A stretch of DNA of 64,000 bases from the NCBI GenBank assembly GCA_010015655.1, contig ML976780.1:99163-163162 (forward strand), in the 5' to 3' direction. Below the pieces are notes generated by a model. That model did no database searches, was not told the DNA's origin, and worked only from the letters and a program-made list of their open reading frames with translations. Below are positions 22,083 through 34,900 of this stretch, in pieces; position 1 is the first letter of the stretch, and each line of letters begins with the position of its first letter. A program made the translations under genes and the position numbers. The stretch comes from Bimuria novae-zelandiae CBS 107.79 (taxonomy: Eukaryota; Ascomycota; Dothideomycetes; Pleosporales; Didymosphaeriaceae).

Positions 22083-25007
22083 TCAATCCTCCCACTCAGG
22101 GTTCTTCCTGAGGATGACCACACCCTCCAGCACATTACTCAAGCTAAGGTACTTCTCATCTTCCAGCTCCGCCCGCTCACCATGCGACAACACGACAGGC
22201 GTGCTCTGTGTCTGCCACCCGGTGATCGTCTTCGGACGACCCGCCTGGCCCACGATATCCACAGCCTGACCCACGCGCACGTTGACAGTGAGGGGCTTGA
22301 GCTCCTCGTCTAGCGTGATGAGGAAGCGCGGAGAGATGGCTGTGACAAGGAAGTAGAGCAGGTAATGTGCGTCGCCGACGATAAACTGCTTTGCGTCGAT
22401 GAGCGAGACGAGGACGGTGAGGAGGCCTGCCGCTGCGACACGGGAGAGAACCTGTCGGTCGGTGTGGAAAGGGTTCATTGATAGGGTGCCCTTTCCGGCG
22501 TGGAGGAGACCTTGCGCTATGCGCACCATGAACAGCGCGTTCGGATCGCGGTGGTAGTAGCTCGCAAGTTGTCGGAGAAGTTGCGCGAGACGGGCATTAT
22601 TTGTACCGGCGCCCGCTAGACCCATGGCGAAGATGGCGTTCATGGCAACATCGCTGTCATTGTCGTGTGAGTATCGGGAAAGCGTGTCGTAAACCTTCAT
22701 CTGAGGGTTGCTAGGGCTGATTAATGCCATTGCCAGTGGCACTGCCTTCCGGATGTTGGCTTCCCCGTAGTGCATTAGGTGGCCGAAGGTTCGTAGGATC
22801 ATATCTTGCCCGACGTCCTCTCCCATTGCCACCAATGATAAGCCGATTACAGCATATGACTGAAGCAACTCGTCGCCCTTCTTCTCTTCACTATCCTCTT
22901 CGATATGCTCATTGCAAATGTGAAGCAACTGCTGTACCTTCAGCACGTTACCAGTACCCGCCCACGCGCACACCTCGGCAAGAACTGATGTGGGCTTAGA
23001 CATGGGGTGGTCGAGAGCTTTGAGCGTTTCCAGAATAACGTCAACCTCCTCTTGCTGGCCGAAGAAAAGCAGAGCAAGACCAAGGGCCATGAAACGTGTC
23101 CACTTGTCCTTGAGCTGCTTCGATCGGTCTTCGTCGAGAAGGGTGTTCATGAGCGCATCCGTGACCTCGCCGTTGGCCGAACCGACAAAAATGAGACCCA
23201 GAGACAAGGCTGCCATGGCGGAGAGCTGCATGTCTAGGTTCGTGTCGGTCACAATGGGAAGCAAGATTTCAAGAAGCTCCTCCTTGTTTGACCCTGCATA
23301 TGCGAGACCGAGACCCATGATGGAAGCCACGCGAACGTGAATGTTCTTGTGGGTGAGATTTTCTTCGTCGCCCAGCAGCGCCATGGCGGGGTCAGAGTCG
23401 TTCCGCACGCCAGAAGTGGAGATACCGTTCGCAAGCATGGCTCCAGCCTAGGTATGTGGTCAGTAAACCTAATCTGGTGAAGTGTAGGCCGGGTCACGTA
23501 CCTTGACATAGTCTTCTTCGACCGTGGTGTAAGGGTCGATTTTATCAAGACCCATCTCCACGTCCCACATCATGAGCATACCCAAAGACGCGGCCGTTGA
23601 AAGCATGCCCTCGTCTTTGGTCTTCCAAACCCAGCTATTCTTGCTGTCTGCGTTCAACATCAACTTGTCGTTGCCATAACCGGCATTGACGAATGCGTTG
23701 ACAAAGGCCGAAGCGAGGTTGTGGCGCGCCGAATCAGTGTTGGTGAGGCCGGCCGTCCTGCTGCTCTCGAGATGCGTCTTGTAAATGTCATCGGGAGTCT
23801 TCGGATCCAACACATTGAGTTCTTTCCCCAGCGCCTTGAAGTAGTCGGAAAGACGAGTGTTGCTCAAGCACTCCTGGAGCTCAGTGTCCTCATCTTCGGA
23901 GACATCGAACCATATTCGTTGCCGCGCAATGAGGAAAGCCAACTGTCGCCGTATCGCCTTGTCTTCGGTGGAATTGAACGTCTCCTCGATCAGATCGCGG
24001 TCGTTCAACCGTATCGCAAGAACAATCGCCTGGGTATATTGCTTGTACTTCCGGTAGACCTGATATGCCGTACGGAGAAACTTGTCATTGTCGGGATATG
24101 TGAGTAGCGGCACTGTGCTGACCATGTACAAGCATACGCGCGCATAGGTATCCGCGTCCAGGTACTTCTCAATTTGGTCAATCATCTCCAATTCCGACAG
24201 AATGTCGACCGCATCGGCTTCCGCATTGTGCTTCAAGAAGAAGGGGACGAGCGACAAAGCTAGATCCGTAATATCTTCTGTGGGTTTGTCATCGTTCAGC
24301 CGCTTCTGGTATTCTCTGCCAATCTCAAGAGCGAGATGGCGCATGTACTCGTGACCCCATGAGCCGAGATCTGAGGAGGGCGCTTGCAGGCGGTACTTCA
24401 AGCAGTCGAGTCGGTCCTCGTCGGAATATGTCATTCCGAGCACAGACAGCATGTCGGCAAATGATTTCTGTTCGTGTCAGTATATATGGCATGGCGTATG
24501 GGCCATCCCACCATTGCATACCTTGTTGTCGCCCGCCGACCACGAGTCGTAAGCCTTCTCCAAGCTCTCATAGTGCGGTCGGAGGAACTTGAGCGGCTTC
24601 GGCACCGCCGTCATCGAGCTCGTGGCCGTCTTGATGAACTCCTTGATCTTATCAAGGGCGGGTAGGTATAGATCTGAATCCGGACCCTAGTAGCTTCCAT
24701 CAGCATTGCTCTGGTAAACAATACAGGTTTACGCACCAATATCCGCTCGACCAACATTTCCAAGTCGCTCTTCAGCTGCTGATCCTCTTCACTGAGTTCC
24801 TCTGCTATTCACGATTAGCCAAAACCTATAATATGCCGCCGCAACAGCATCCAAGCCGAAAAGTATACCTGCGGGCGGTGCGTCCTTCTTGTCTATAGGC
24901 TTGCCATCCTTGTCTTTTTGGGCCTCCTGCTGCTCCGCCTCGCCATTTGTTGCCTTCTCTTTGCCCTTCTCGGCGGCCGTGGGCTTCTTCTCGTCGTCTG
25001 CTGCCAT
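22083..25007 (-). CDS. rpn1: 26S proteasome regulatory subunit RPN1 (PSMD2/S2)
   Basis: Five exons: 24,869-25,007, 24,737-24,804, 24,522-24,686, 23,502-24,467 and 22,083-23,447, with introns of 64, 50, 54 and 54 nt (all GT..AG). The coding total is 2,703 nt, or 900 residues, the usual length for filamentous fungi. Rpn1 is the largest non-ATPase subunit of the 19S base and a docking platform for ubiquitin receptors and Usp14/Ubp6. The N-terminus is Lys/Glu-rich ([18 protein letters not shown]), followed by [20 protein letters not shown] and [17 protein letters not shown] sequence (here [20 protein letters not shown]). Proteasome/cyclosome repeats occupy the centre ([79 protein letters not shown]). 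The conserved C-terminus is [16 protein letters not shown]. It is divergent from rio2 with a 347-bp spacer. Confidence 0.97.
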
Positions 25008-25354
25008 GTTGTTGGCTACCGGTAGCTAGGCGGGCGGCGAACTGTTTGGTGCGCCGGACGAAGGCGGGGTTTCAAGATGCAACCGTCGAGGGTGGTGCCC
25101 GGGAATATGCGAGCGTATCTGGGCGAGGAAATGACAGAGCAGGGCAGGAGAGGGTGGCGGGGGTGTTATGGGGATTGTGTTGATGATGGTTCTCGAGCTC
25201 TTGCCCAGTCGCCGAACGCCAAGAAACGCGCTCCGGCCGATCAGTGCGGCGACTTTACATGCACTTCGAGAAACGTCCAAAATTATTTGCAACCCCGCGG
25301 CACCCCTGCAGATAGTATTCACACAGCTTCGGAACAGGCTCGAGTAATTTCGCA
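25008..25354. promoter_or_regulatory. Shared divergent promoter region of rpn1 and rio2
   Basis: The 347 bp between the two start codons must carry both promoters. It is GC-rich with no obvious TATA box. The TTTGCAAATAATTTTGGACG stretch (minus strand, about 25,270-25,295) is the most AT-rich part. No specific factor site is claimed; a PACE-like GGTGGC element was looked for, and GGGTGGTGCC-type sequence occurs near 25,090, which is suggestive only. Confidence 0.5.
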
Positions 25355-26710
25355 ATGAAGCTGAACGTCAAGAATATCCGCTATGTCACGCCCGAGGACT
25401 GGCGCGTGTTGACTGCGGTATGCGCCCTCGTCGTTACTGTCGTCACTGCGGGGGACTAACGCTGATGAAGATGCGCACAGGCAGAAATGGGCAGCCGTAA
25501 CCACGAAGTCGTGCCTACACCTTTGATCGCTCAGCTCGCCGGCCTGCGCTCGGGAAATGGCGTGCACCGCAGCATCTCGAACCTCGCAAAGATCGGCCTC
25601 ATCGCAAAAGTGAAGAATGCAAAATATGATGGCTACCGCCTCACGTACGGCGGACTGGACTACCTCGCCATGCATAGCCACACCAAGTCGTCGACGATAT
25701 ACTCCGTGGGAAACCAGATTGGCGTGGGCAAAGAGTCAGACATTCTCGTATGCGCCAATGAGGCAGGCAAGCAGCAGGTTCTGAAGATCCACCGGTTAGG
25801 TCGCATATCGTTCCGCACCGTGAAGGCCAACCGCGACTACCTGCGCAACCGCCAGTCCGCGTCATGGATGTACATGTCGCGTCTAGCTGCCGTCAAAGAA
25901 TTCGAGTTCATGAAGGCGCTGCGTCGGGAGGACTTTCCGGTTCCCGAACCGCTCGGTCAGAACAGGCATACCGTCGTAATGAGCCTCATCGATGCGTTTC
26001 CCATGCGGCAGATCTCTACTGTCGGCGACCCCGCCTCGCTCTACGCCGAGCTGCTCTCCCTCATAGTCCGCCTGGCGCAATACGGTCTGATACACGGTGA
26101 TTTCAATGAGTTCAACATCCTGGTCGAGGAGAAGCCGGAGGAGGACGGCAACGTGTCACTGATCCCTACCATCATCGACTTCCCGCAGATGGTTTCTATA
26201 TCGCACCCCAACGCCGAGTACTACTTCGACCGAGACGTAGCTTGCATCAAGCGCTTCTTCGACCGCCGCTTCGGCTTTACCAGCGATGAGCCCGGTCCCT
26301 TCTTCAAAGATGCGACCAAGACCTTGGTGAAGAGGCTGGACGTAGAAGTGGAAGCGAGCGGGTTCAGCAAGAAGATGGCGAAGGAGTTGGACATATACAT
26401 GAAGGAGCACGGTATCGATGGTGATGCAGGTGACATCGAGAGAGATGAGGACGCTGATGACAACGGCCAAGAAATCGACCCTGACGAGCCACTGGGCGCT
26501 GAACAGGAAGCAGAGACGCCGCTCGACAAGTCCGACGTAGAAGAGCCTGCCATCGATCCCTCCGACACACCCGCCGCTCTCGCAGCGCAAATGACGATCC
26601 TCGAGATCCGAGACAACGACCCGCTCCCTGATCTGAGCGAGATCAAGCCCACCCGTCCGCCCACCATATCCACGAAAGCCGCAAAAGCCAAAGCCGGATG
26701 GGCGCTATAA
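25355..26710 (+). CDS. rio2: Atypical serine kinase / ATPase RIO2, 40S ribosome maturation
   Basis: Two exons, 25,355-25,417 and 25,481-26,710, with a 63-nt intron (GTATGC...CTAAC...CACAG), giving 430 residues. The N-terminal winged-helix domain (about 1-90) starts MKLNVKNIRYVTPEDWRVLT and runs through EMGSRNHEVVPTPLIAQLA. The RIO kinase domain follows, with flexible loop GVGKESDI (103-108), ATP-contact Lys123 in VLKIHRLGR, catalytic loop HGDFNEFN (226-233; Asp228) and metal-binding Asp254 in IDFPQM. The C-terminal ~100 residues are acidic (EDADDNGQEIDPDEPLGAEQ), ending in a basic AKAAKAKAGWAL. In eukaryotes Rio2 binds pre-40S particles and uses ATP hydrolysis to drive late cytoplasmic maturation of the 18S rRNA. 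All key residues are present. Confidence 0.97.
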
Positions 26711-28016
26711 GCACCCTTACACCCGACATACTTTTAGACCCTTCAGCGATACCCTAGCCTTTCGAATGCAAACCTCAAAAGTTTACAATCTCATAGACTT
26801 GAAATGAAAAAAACATGACCCCACCGCTAGACTCCATGCTCTTGACATCTTCCGCTGCGATTTGACCTCCTCATCTCCTTCCTTGACCTTCTCTCTCGTG
26901 ATCTCGCCCCGTATCGTATTGTCCTCCACCACCATCGCCACCGCCCACGTCTCCTCGCGCTCCTATTTGCCCTCTCCAATCCCCGCATCTGCCCTCGCTC
27001 TCTCACTCTCATGCTTTACTTGAAAGTGACGACGGCTCGCTCTAGTATACCCAATGCCACTCTACAACCCGGACGTTCACAGCAGCATACATACTTACAC
27101 CGATACTCCCCCATAATCAGCACCTCTCCCATCGCGCAACTCAGCTCCAGCATAATACCCGTCATGACAAGAGCCGGTCCCCAGCCCTAACACGCTGGCC
27201 AATATGCACCAGACGCGCTGTCCGTTGCCCACGTCATGCGTCACATATCCACGTTCGCCCGGCACGATGGCGATGTCGAACTAGCGCTGTGAATAGGCCG
27301 CCATCTCTTGTGCCATGTCAAACTCGCGTTTTCGCCCGTGGGAACGTTATTGGGAAGGGAATCACCACCACCAACGCACACGCGACACCAAACAGCTAGC
27401 AGCCCGTTAGCCAAACCTTTCACAAACGCATGCGCGCACGCTTGGGACGGTGATAAAAGTCACGACATTACCTGTTGATACACAACTTGAACCAAGGAGA
27501 AGTCTACAATATGTGCTACCTGAAACTATTACCGACAGATCCTCCCATGAACTTTTTTTCTGCCTATCAAACGCCCTGAACCTATCCTTCATCAATGTAA
27601 GCTGTGCTCCAGTATCCACCAACATCTTTGCGCCTGTGTAGCCGCGCCAAATCGAACGATATTCCGGTAACATGGAGAAGGCTGGCAGTCAGGCTACCAG
27701 CGATGGCGAACCAAGACCAAGCCCGAGCGCCGTAACGGATAGCAAGTGAGTCTGGATCGGCCGGCTAGGTATTAACGTGTCGATGACAGCAATAAGTAAG
27801 TCGTCTGAACAAGTGAAGGAATGATTAGGGTTGATACCCGCATGAAATGGACCGCACCACCAAAACAGCTGCAGCGAAGCTTCGCAACGAAAGAGATGTT
27901 GGAGTATGTGCGGTGTGCAGATAGCGGTCAAGCCTATGTCCAAGAAACGATCGTGAAAAATAGTCGCCAATGTATGGGCGGAGGGCCTTTTGGCGACGAG
28001 AGCGTTGTGAGTCGGG
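26711..28016. other. Convergent intergenic region between rio2 and the RRM gene
   Basis: About 1.3 kb flanked by two 3' ends. Short frames on both strands lack recognisable domains. One minus-strand frame (27,407-27,673) reads LVDTGAQLTLM, like a retropepsin active site, but nothing around it supports a transposon (see findings). Confidence 0.45.
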
Positions 28017-30042
28017 TCACTCAGCACCGTTCTGGCGAGTCGGAGAAGATGACGCCTCCTGCTTGACCGGAGTGGCAGGGTTTGTCTTGATCTCAGCGCC
28101 GCCATCAGAACCGTCGTGGTCATTCCTGAACACTACCGCGTGTACCATCTGGTGCGCAGCCGGTCGAGACGTGCTGAGGGTCGAAGGGACAGCTGGAGTC
28201 CACGGTTGGCGGTAGCGGGCGGGTGCCGGGACATAAGTAACCGGGTTGCTTCGCAACATTAGCAAATGTTCTAAAGGATGACACGGCGCAGGTTGCTTAC
28301 CTCGCTCCCTGCTGCTGCAAGAACAACTCGAACTCGTTCGCAGCGCCTTGGGAATCCGGCGACATTGTCAAGTAGCGGTCGGGGCCAGTGCCCAATGCGC
28401 GAGCCTGTTGGACGCCTACTTCATACTCGGCAGCACGGAAGACACGACCAGCGGCGGTCTGCTGCTTCAGCATCTTCTGCTCGTGCGTGTCTGAGTAGCG
28501 GATCTGAATCAGGTGCTCGTCACCTCCGGGCTTAGCGACAGGAGTGTTGTTGAAGGTCTTGATCACCTCCTCACAAATATCACGCGTCTCGAAACTGAGT
28601 GTGGTTAGTAAAAAGAAGCGTGGGTAATGATAAGTTCCACTCACCGAGCGAACCCAACGCCGCGACCATTGCCCGAGTGGTCACGAAGGATCCTGCTAGA
28701 GCAGACCTTGTGCGGCGCAAAAATGGCACCGAGTTCCTGAAACGGTCAGCATTGTCCATGTCAAAAGCACCTGCAAGGACACATACGTGCTCGTTCATGT
28801 TCTTCGGAATATTGGACACATAGAGGTTTGTGTTCGTCTCGTCGGCGAACTTCTTCAGCTTGGAGTAGAAGGACTCCTGCGATGAGGTTAGCAACACAGC
28901 AAGTACAATAGAAAATGGATAGTATACTTACCCGAGCGAACGACACCTCATAGCCAAGGTAGTGGAAACCACGAATGCAATTCTCCGCGTCCTCAAAATT
29001 GTGGTACTTGATGAAACCGAATCTAGAGAGGCCGATAAGTAACAAGCAATAGAGTAGAAACAATGGCAACTCACCCCTTGCAGAGATTAGTCTTCAGGTC
29101 GATGATAGACTTGGAGCTCTGGATATCGCCGAAGCGCCTGCCCCAGGATTGGAGCATCTCATCGGTCGTCTCTGGAAGCAGACCACGGATATAGACGTTT
29201 GTCTCGCCGGTCTTGTTCTCGAGGCTCCGGTCGAGCGGCTTCAGCGGCGAACTAGGTGCAGGGATAGCCCGCGGAATAGCCGGTTCCTTCTGCAACAGCT
29301 GGGCGAGCTGCGGAGAAATGGTGGAGATGGATGCCTGCTTCGGGTTGACAAGCTGCACGCCATACTGTGCCAGCTGCGAGGGCGACGGAGTGGCACTGCT
29401 GTTGTAGAGGCCATTAGGCGAACGGTCCATGATGGCAGTCGAGTTTTGATACCGGTACAGGCCCGCGCTCGTGTAGGGCGTGCCGGGGATATCGTTCTCG
29501 TTAGACGAGATAGAGTCGCGGCGCGGCGTCATAAGCGTAGGCATATCGCCAGAGGAGACGCGTGAAGCCCATCCGTTGCCCATGGGGGATTCGACCATGC
29601 CTTGGCTGTACTGATAGGCACCCTGAGGGGCGAAAGCACCAGCATGGTTGTACATGCCAGGCGAATGACCGATGCCGGACTGCTGCTGCTGGGCGCCCGG
29701 CATGACACCGTACATGGAGCCCATGTTAGGGACCCACAGACCTTGGGCTTGGTTCATCGCGATCGCGCCATACTCGGATCCATTGGCGGCCATGACTGCG
29801 CCGTTCGCCTTCGTTCCCATGGAGCCGCCGTATGAGCCGTGAACGTTCATGGCTGCCATACCGCTTGTCAGCCCTGCCATACCATTATCACCGCCCTGAG
29901 GGGACATTGGGTGACCACGGTGGAGGTAGTTAGCCGTACCGTGCGCCTGACCCGCTTGCGGGTAGTGGCCGCCATGGTTCATCATCTGCTGGTTCTTGTA
30001 GCCGCCGGCAGTGGCGTAGTTGTTGCGAGAGTTGGCAGACAT
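28017..30042 (-). CDS. Two-RRM RNA-binding protein (MSSP/RBMS-like)
   Basis: Six exons: 29,075-30,042, 28,932-29,022, 28,787-28,876, 28,645-28,736, 28,301-28,594 and 28,017-28,248. Introns are 52, 55, 50, 50 and 52 nt, GT..AG; the coding total is 1,767 nt, or 588 residues. The first ~275 residues are low-complexity, rich in Gly, Met, Asn, Gln, Ser and Tyr (for example GAQQQQSGIGHSPGMYNHAG), the prion-like type often found in granule-forming RNA-binding proteins. RRM1 (about 282-355) has RNP2 NVYIRGL and RNP1 KGFGFIKY. RRM2 (about 370-450) has NLYVSNIP and GRGVGFARF. The tail is Pro/Ser-rich. The tandem-RRM arrangement and sequence match the MSSP/RBMS group of single-stranded nucleic acid-binding proteins; a cytoplasmic role in mRNA control is likely but not shown. 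The intron pattern interrupts both RRMs. Confidence 0.9.
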
Positions 30043-33000
30043 CGTTGTGTCGGTGTAGAATCAACCGCGAAAACGTAAAGTCGAATAGACAGCGAAGTAG
30101 CCGAAGCTGCGGGTCTCGAAGGACGAAGAGAGCGGATGCTGAGGGCTGAGCGCTCACAAGAAGCAGGCGCGTCGGTTATCTCACAACAGCGAATGGGTGA
30201 GGACTCGAGTGCTGGCGTTGAGATTGAGATGTATGAGGAAGCGGTGCCTGGACGAAGAGTCAGTGAGTTCCTTATATACAAAAGATTTCAACGGCGGGGG
30301 TAGCGAGGTGGAGGTGGCTGGGAAGGTAATAGTCGGAGCAGAGGTAGAAGGTGCGGAAAAAAACAAGCGAGATGAAAGTGAATGGTGAACACTCGAGGGA
30401 TGCATGCTGTAGTAAGGCATTGCCAGTGCAGGCGGGCCGACTAACGCCGAGGAGTGAAGGGACTAGACGACGGGAAAGCAAATGGAAGCAAGTGCAGAGA
30501 TTAGACAATGCTCACCGAGGCGTAAATGTCAATGTTTTGCAATGTGCGGGACTGGTAGTGACTCCAAAGCTGGAACAGAGTCAGAGACGCCTCGACAACG
30601 AAGGGGCAGCTGCAGAAGTGGCCCATCGACTGACCTGTGGAAAGCTACAAAGAATGTGGCCACTGAAGCGTATTGGTGAGAAAGAAGTGCGTGGTGTAGA
30701 GAGGAAGAAAAGCAGAAGAAATGAACGGACGAGAGGATAATAAAAGCGAGGAGACGAGTGCTGCTTGCCGTCGCGGTGTGAGGAAAGAGCTGTTCAGTAC
30801 GTTAGGAGGGAAGAGCAGGTCGCGGGTGGACAGCCATGACCCCACCGCCTTCCGCTCGAGTCGACGCCCGAGTCATCTGAGGCAGTTTGAGGAGGAACTC
30901 ACCTTCCCAGTAAGCGGTGCCGCGGATGTATACGCATACAGCAATGACGATATCTGAGGAAGGAACAGTCTGTATGACACCTTCACTTCGAGCAACTTAT
31001 TCCCGTTATTGAAGTCCCGCAAGTAAGTTATACCGTCGAAGAGCTGTTGCAATATCAATGTCTAGCTGAGTGATGTAGTGGAAAGGCCGCTTCGGCGTGC
31101 GAGCTGCTCTGGGTGTGCCAGCCATGCTGGGCGAGGTGCTTTAATAACACCAGCTCCAGTACCGCTCGTTGTATACACCAGGGACAGGAATACTAGAGTT
31201 CGCTTGGATGCATCGAGGCGGTGCTATCTGTGTTAGCTCTGTACCATCCCGTTGCCGCGGCTATGGCTCTGTTGTTCCTGCGGCGAGTTCTCCAATCGTG
31301 AGCGCCACTCCATGCAATCAATCTCTAGGTGCAGCGGCGCTCTCAGGGCCGAATTTAAAGACAAGAGAAGCGCCAACGCCCTTGCAGTAGGGCTGAAGCG
31401 GCAAAGCCGTTTTCCATCGTCGTCACCAAGACCGGTGGTTGTGGTACAGTTGATGGGTAACGAAGGACTCGACGGAGCGAGATACCAGCTGGAGGAGATG
31501 ATCTATCACCTTTTCACATCCCACGTCTATTACCCCAGTCTATTACCCCAGTCTCTTACCCCGGTGATGCGCCAAGTATCGCGCAGCCTCGTCATTACTC
31601 AACTACGTGTTCTTCGTTTGACATGCGATTAGCTTGCAGCACATTAGTATTGGTACACAACAGGAGGGGCCTCGCACAAGGAGGCATAGGCCATCTGCGT
31701 GCCTTGAAATAGCCTCGCAAAAATGTGCAGCTGCAGCTAAACTGTCACATCGCTGCAAGCCCATACAGAGATGGCGGATCCAGTTCTACCGCTGGGTCCT
31801 CGAAGCACAAAGGCAATGCCCTGATAAAAGAGACGTGAGAGTTGGTTCCCAAGGAACGTTGTTATAGCCCCCACAAACGCTTATTAGTACTACGTCTTTC
31901 CTCCCCACACGTGGGGTGAAAAATCTTTCCGCATGCAGGCTGCATGCACCTCACAAGGAACGTCCCGATGCCGGTCGATCTGTCACAGCTCGGCTCGTTT
32001 ACAATCGATCAATTGCAAACCCGCACGGCCTGTATGTCGACGCGACGCTTTGTTGAGGGTTGAGGAGGGCGACTAGCAATGTGGATTATCCATCGGTTCT
32101 AGAAAGGAGTGCTGACGAAACAAGATTCTCCAATTAGGGCTAAATTTGTCCATGTATCGACCGCTGAGCTTTGAACATCCCGCAACGGTGACCAATCTGG
32201 CGTTGTTAAGACAACTGTACGACAGGAAGCACTCAATGCGGGAGTGCCTGCTTCTTTGCACGCCGCTGTGACAGCCATGTCACCAAAGTCTGCCGCTGCA
32301 GTAGACAACAATGGCTGTTTTCTGAAACATTGGATATGCGGAAGGTCCTAATTTCCGTCGAAGAGATTGTTGTTCATTCGCGCTGGTGGAAATAGAGAGA
32401 AGCTGGTCCAGGTGCGCGACCTCGTATATTGCGCATGATGAGCTGTCATGGAGAAGAGCGCGCGTGTTGACAAGCCGTAGCATGGAGAGCTGTGATGGGT
32501 GCAAGTTGGCCCCCCGTCTGTCGTATTGTTGTGCGCCCTGTGGCGTCAATGGTTCGCTTCAGGCTGCTCCGTTGTACAAAAGACGCAGCGGACAACGGCA
32601 GGCGCCGCTTTCCGAATCGAGAAAAGAGAATGAGATTTCAAGAAAGGGAGCAAGATGCTGAGAGTAATGGAAATCAATCAATGAATGCTTCCATGCGTGT
32701 ACCAAGGGTCACCGTACCTTTGGCCGCCCTCGTCTTGAGTGGTATCGGAGTCAGACCCAGGCCTCATCTTCATCAACCGGCTGTACCCCTTCTTGAGAAG
32801 CTGTTCATCTAGGATGTGTCGCCCAGATCTGCAACACTTCACTGTCCACCATAGTTTTGGACTTCTGACGTCCACGACATGGTATCTGACAGATATCGGA
32901 AACAACCCTAGACCCGGAAGCCGGATCATCTCGCGTTTGCCACTGAAGAAGGGCAGATTACTGCTGGGCTCGAATTCATACAACCAAGCTTGTGCGGTGG

Positions 33001-33065
33001 CTCGTGGTACAAAGCAGGATCATGGTCTAGCCAATGTTGTCTTTCGGCTTTTTCCGGTACCGGTA
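30043..33065. other. Long 5' flank of the RRM gene, no supported gene
   Basis: About 3 kb of GC-balanced DNA with many short conflicting frames and no recognised domain. The part nearest the RRM gene is purine-rich on the plus strand (pyrimidine-rich on the transcribed minus strand), as expected of a long 5' UTR/promoter, possibly with leader introns. A 13-bp repeat (TCTATTACCCCAG, three units) lies at 31,526-31,564. The right edge is the end of a transposon. Confidence 0.5.
31526..31564. repeat. 13-bp tandem repeat, three units
   Basis: TCTATTACCCCAG at 31,526 and 31,539, followed by TCTCTTACCCCGG at 31,552. It is a short minisatellite in the intergenic region; no function is inferred. Confidence 0.85.
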
Positions 33066-34900
33066 CCGTGCCGAGACAGTCAGTGCGCAGAGACAGTCAA
33101 TGCGCGCCCCAACAATGCGACCCCTCAACATTGACGCAACGCAACTCTACTAATATAGATCTAATTAACGCTACAATTCCAGCTATTGAATCGCTAGAAC
33201 TAGGAGAAGATTTTACGTATACAGAAATTGCGAAAAGATTTGGTGTTGTACGCTCTACGTTGGCGCGCAGGCACCCACGCAAGCGCGCACACTCGCTAGC
33301 AAGAATTACTAAAACCTTAACTATCAACAAGAGAAGGAGCTCCTACGGTATATATAGCATTTTACTAAGAGAGGTCTACCTTCTACACATTAAATAATAT
33401 AGGACTTCGCATTAATTATTACTAAAAAGAATATTTTTATATAATAAGTTAATTATTTTATTAGATGTTACTGCGACTCCTTAATCTTATTATAAATAAT
33501 TAGGCTTAATAGTAATTCGTTAACGCTAATTTAGAGGTAAGATATAAACTTTACTTTAAGCTTTTTTTATAAAAAGATTACAAAGTAAAGCGTAGAGCCT
33601 TAATATATATATATATATAATATAGATAAGAAAGGCTTCATTCTTAGTATCATTAACTAATTAAAAAGGATCTTTAATAGGCCTCTATATAAAAGTTACT
33701 ATGTTAGGGAGACTGTATAAAATAATAATTAAAAGTAAATTTTACTTATCGTATATATATGCGCTAACAGATCTAGTATTAATTTATTATTAATTTATTA
33801 ATTTATTAATTTAACACTAAAAGCCTATAATTAAGCTAGGTAAAAAAATTAATTCATAATATTATATAGTCTTTGTTCCCTTATCTCCCTATAGTTAGTT
33901 AAATAACGAGATAGGCCTTTAATAGCTTTAATAAGTATTTAATTACTATATAAGAAAGAAAGCTAAAAAAAAAGCTTAATAAGCGTACTAACTTTTAATT
34001 CTTAATAACTATAGATCTTATATTACTATAGATTTTATTAACCACTATAACTAAAAAAGAATTCTCTTAGCTATATTTCCTCCTTATTTAACGTATACGT
34101 TATTGCCTCTTAATATATATATTTTTAAGCCTTTTTTAATTACCTACTTTAATAAGCTTAACGCCTATCTCTATAAAAGCTAAAAACTATTAATAGTTAT
34201 TAAAAAAAACTTCTTTATACTCTTTTAAAAGACCTAGACTATGTTAGTTACGCTATAATTAATTATTAAGACTTTAAAATATATAAGTATTTTACTACTA
34301 GTTCCTATATTTATCCTTAAGTAATTTATTAGGGAGTCCTTTTTAAAAGTAAGATTATAAAAAAGCTTTACATTAGTACTTAGTATATTAGATTAGCGCA
34401 AAATAGAGTAACTATTATACTTTACTATTAAAAATATTATAACTAAAGAGTCGCGCAGGCTTAGCTAGATAATATACTTAATTTTTATCTAGAAGTAACT
34501 TTTAAAGTATAAGGTAAAGAGTCTTTAAAAAGCTATTATAAACTAGGAACGGCATTAAATAAAAAATAAGACTCTACCCTTTAAGTAACTTAAAAAGTAG
34601 TATAAAAAATCTATTTTTAATTACCTACTTAAATATAAAGACTACGCAATTTTCTGAACTAAAAAGAAGTATAAAATAAAGAGCTATAGCTCTAAAATGC
34701 TTAATAATAAGATATCTATATAGCTAGTACATAGCTTAAAGCTTATTTATTATAAAAAGAGTATACTATATAAGTAGTAGCTAAAGATACGCGCGTAAAA
34801 AAGGCGCTAATTTAATTATTAAGTAGTATTTTTATTAATAAACTTATAAAACTTAACAGTACCTTTAAAAATAGCTTAAATTTACCTAAAAGGGAAGCCA
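33066..34900 (+). mobile_element. pogo/Fot1-like transposon relic (transposase pseudogene)
   Basis: The left end follows TA (33,064-33,065) with CCGTGCC and two 17-bp units, GAGACAGTCAGTGCGCA (33,073) and GAGACAGTCAATGCGCG (33,090). From 33,144 the frame encodes a psq/CENP-B-type helix-turn-helix (AIESLELGEDFTYTEIAKRF, then GVVRSTLARRH). After a +1 frameshift near 33,270 it continues as NLNYQQEKELLRYI and HFTKRGLPSTH. The catalytic block NIDKKGF lies near 33,620 and a second block, PPYLTYTLLPLNIYIFKPF, near 34,080. Dense stops and AT richness show RIP. The GC-rich first 330 bp escaped it. The right end was not identified, so the end coordinate is approximate. Confidence 0.75.

Noticed and set aside
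26827..27012. Arg-rich minus-strand frame after rio2
   Set aside because: Low-complexity reading of pyrimidine-rich 3' UTR; not a credible protein.
32990..33397. 135-codon plus-strand open frame taken as a gene
   Set aside because: Its second half is the helix-turn-helix of a pogo-like transposase, and its first half is flanking DNA plus the terminal repeat, so it is a chance fusion of open sequence.
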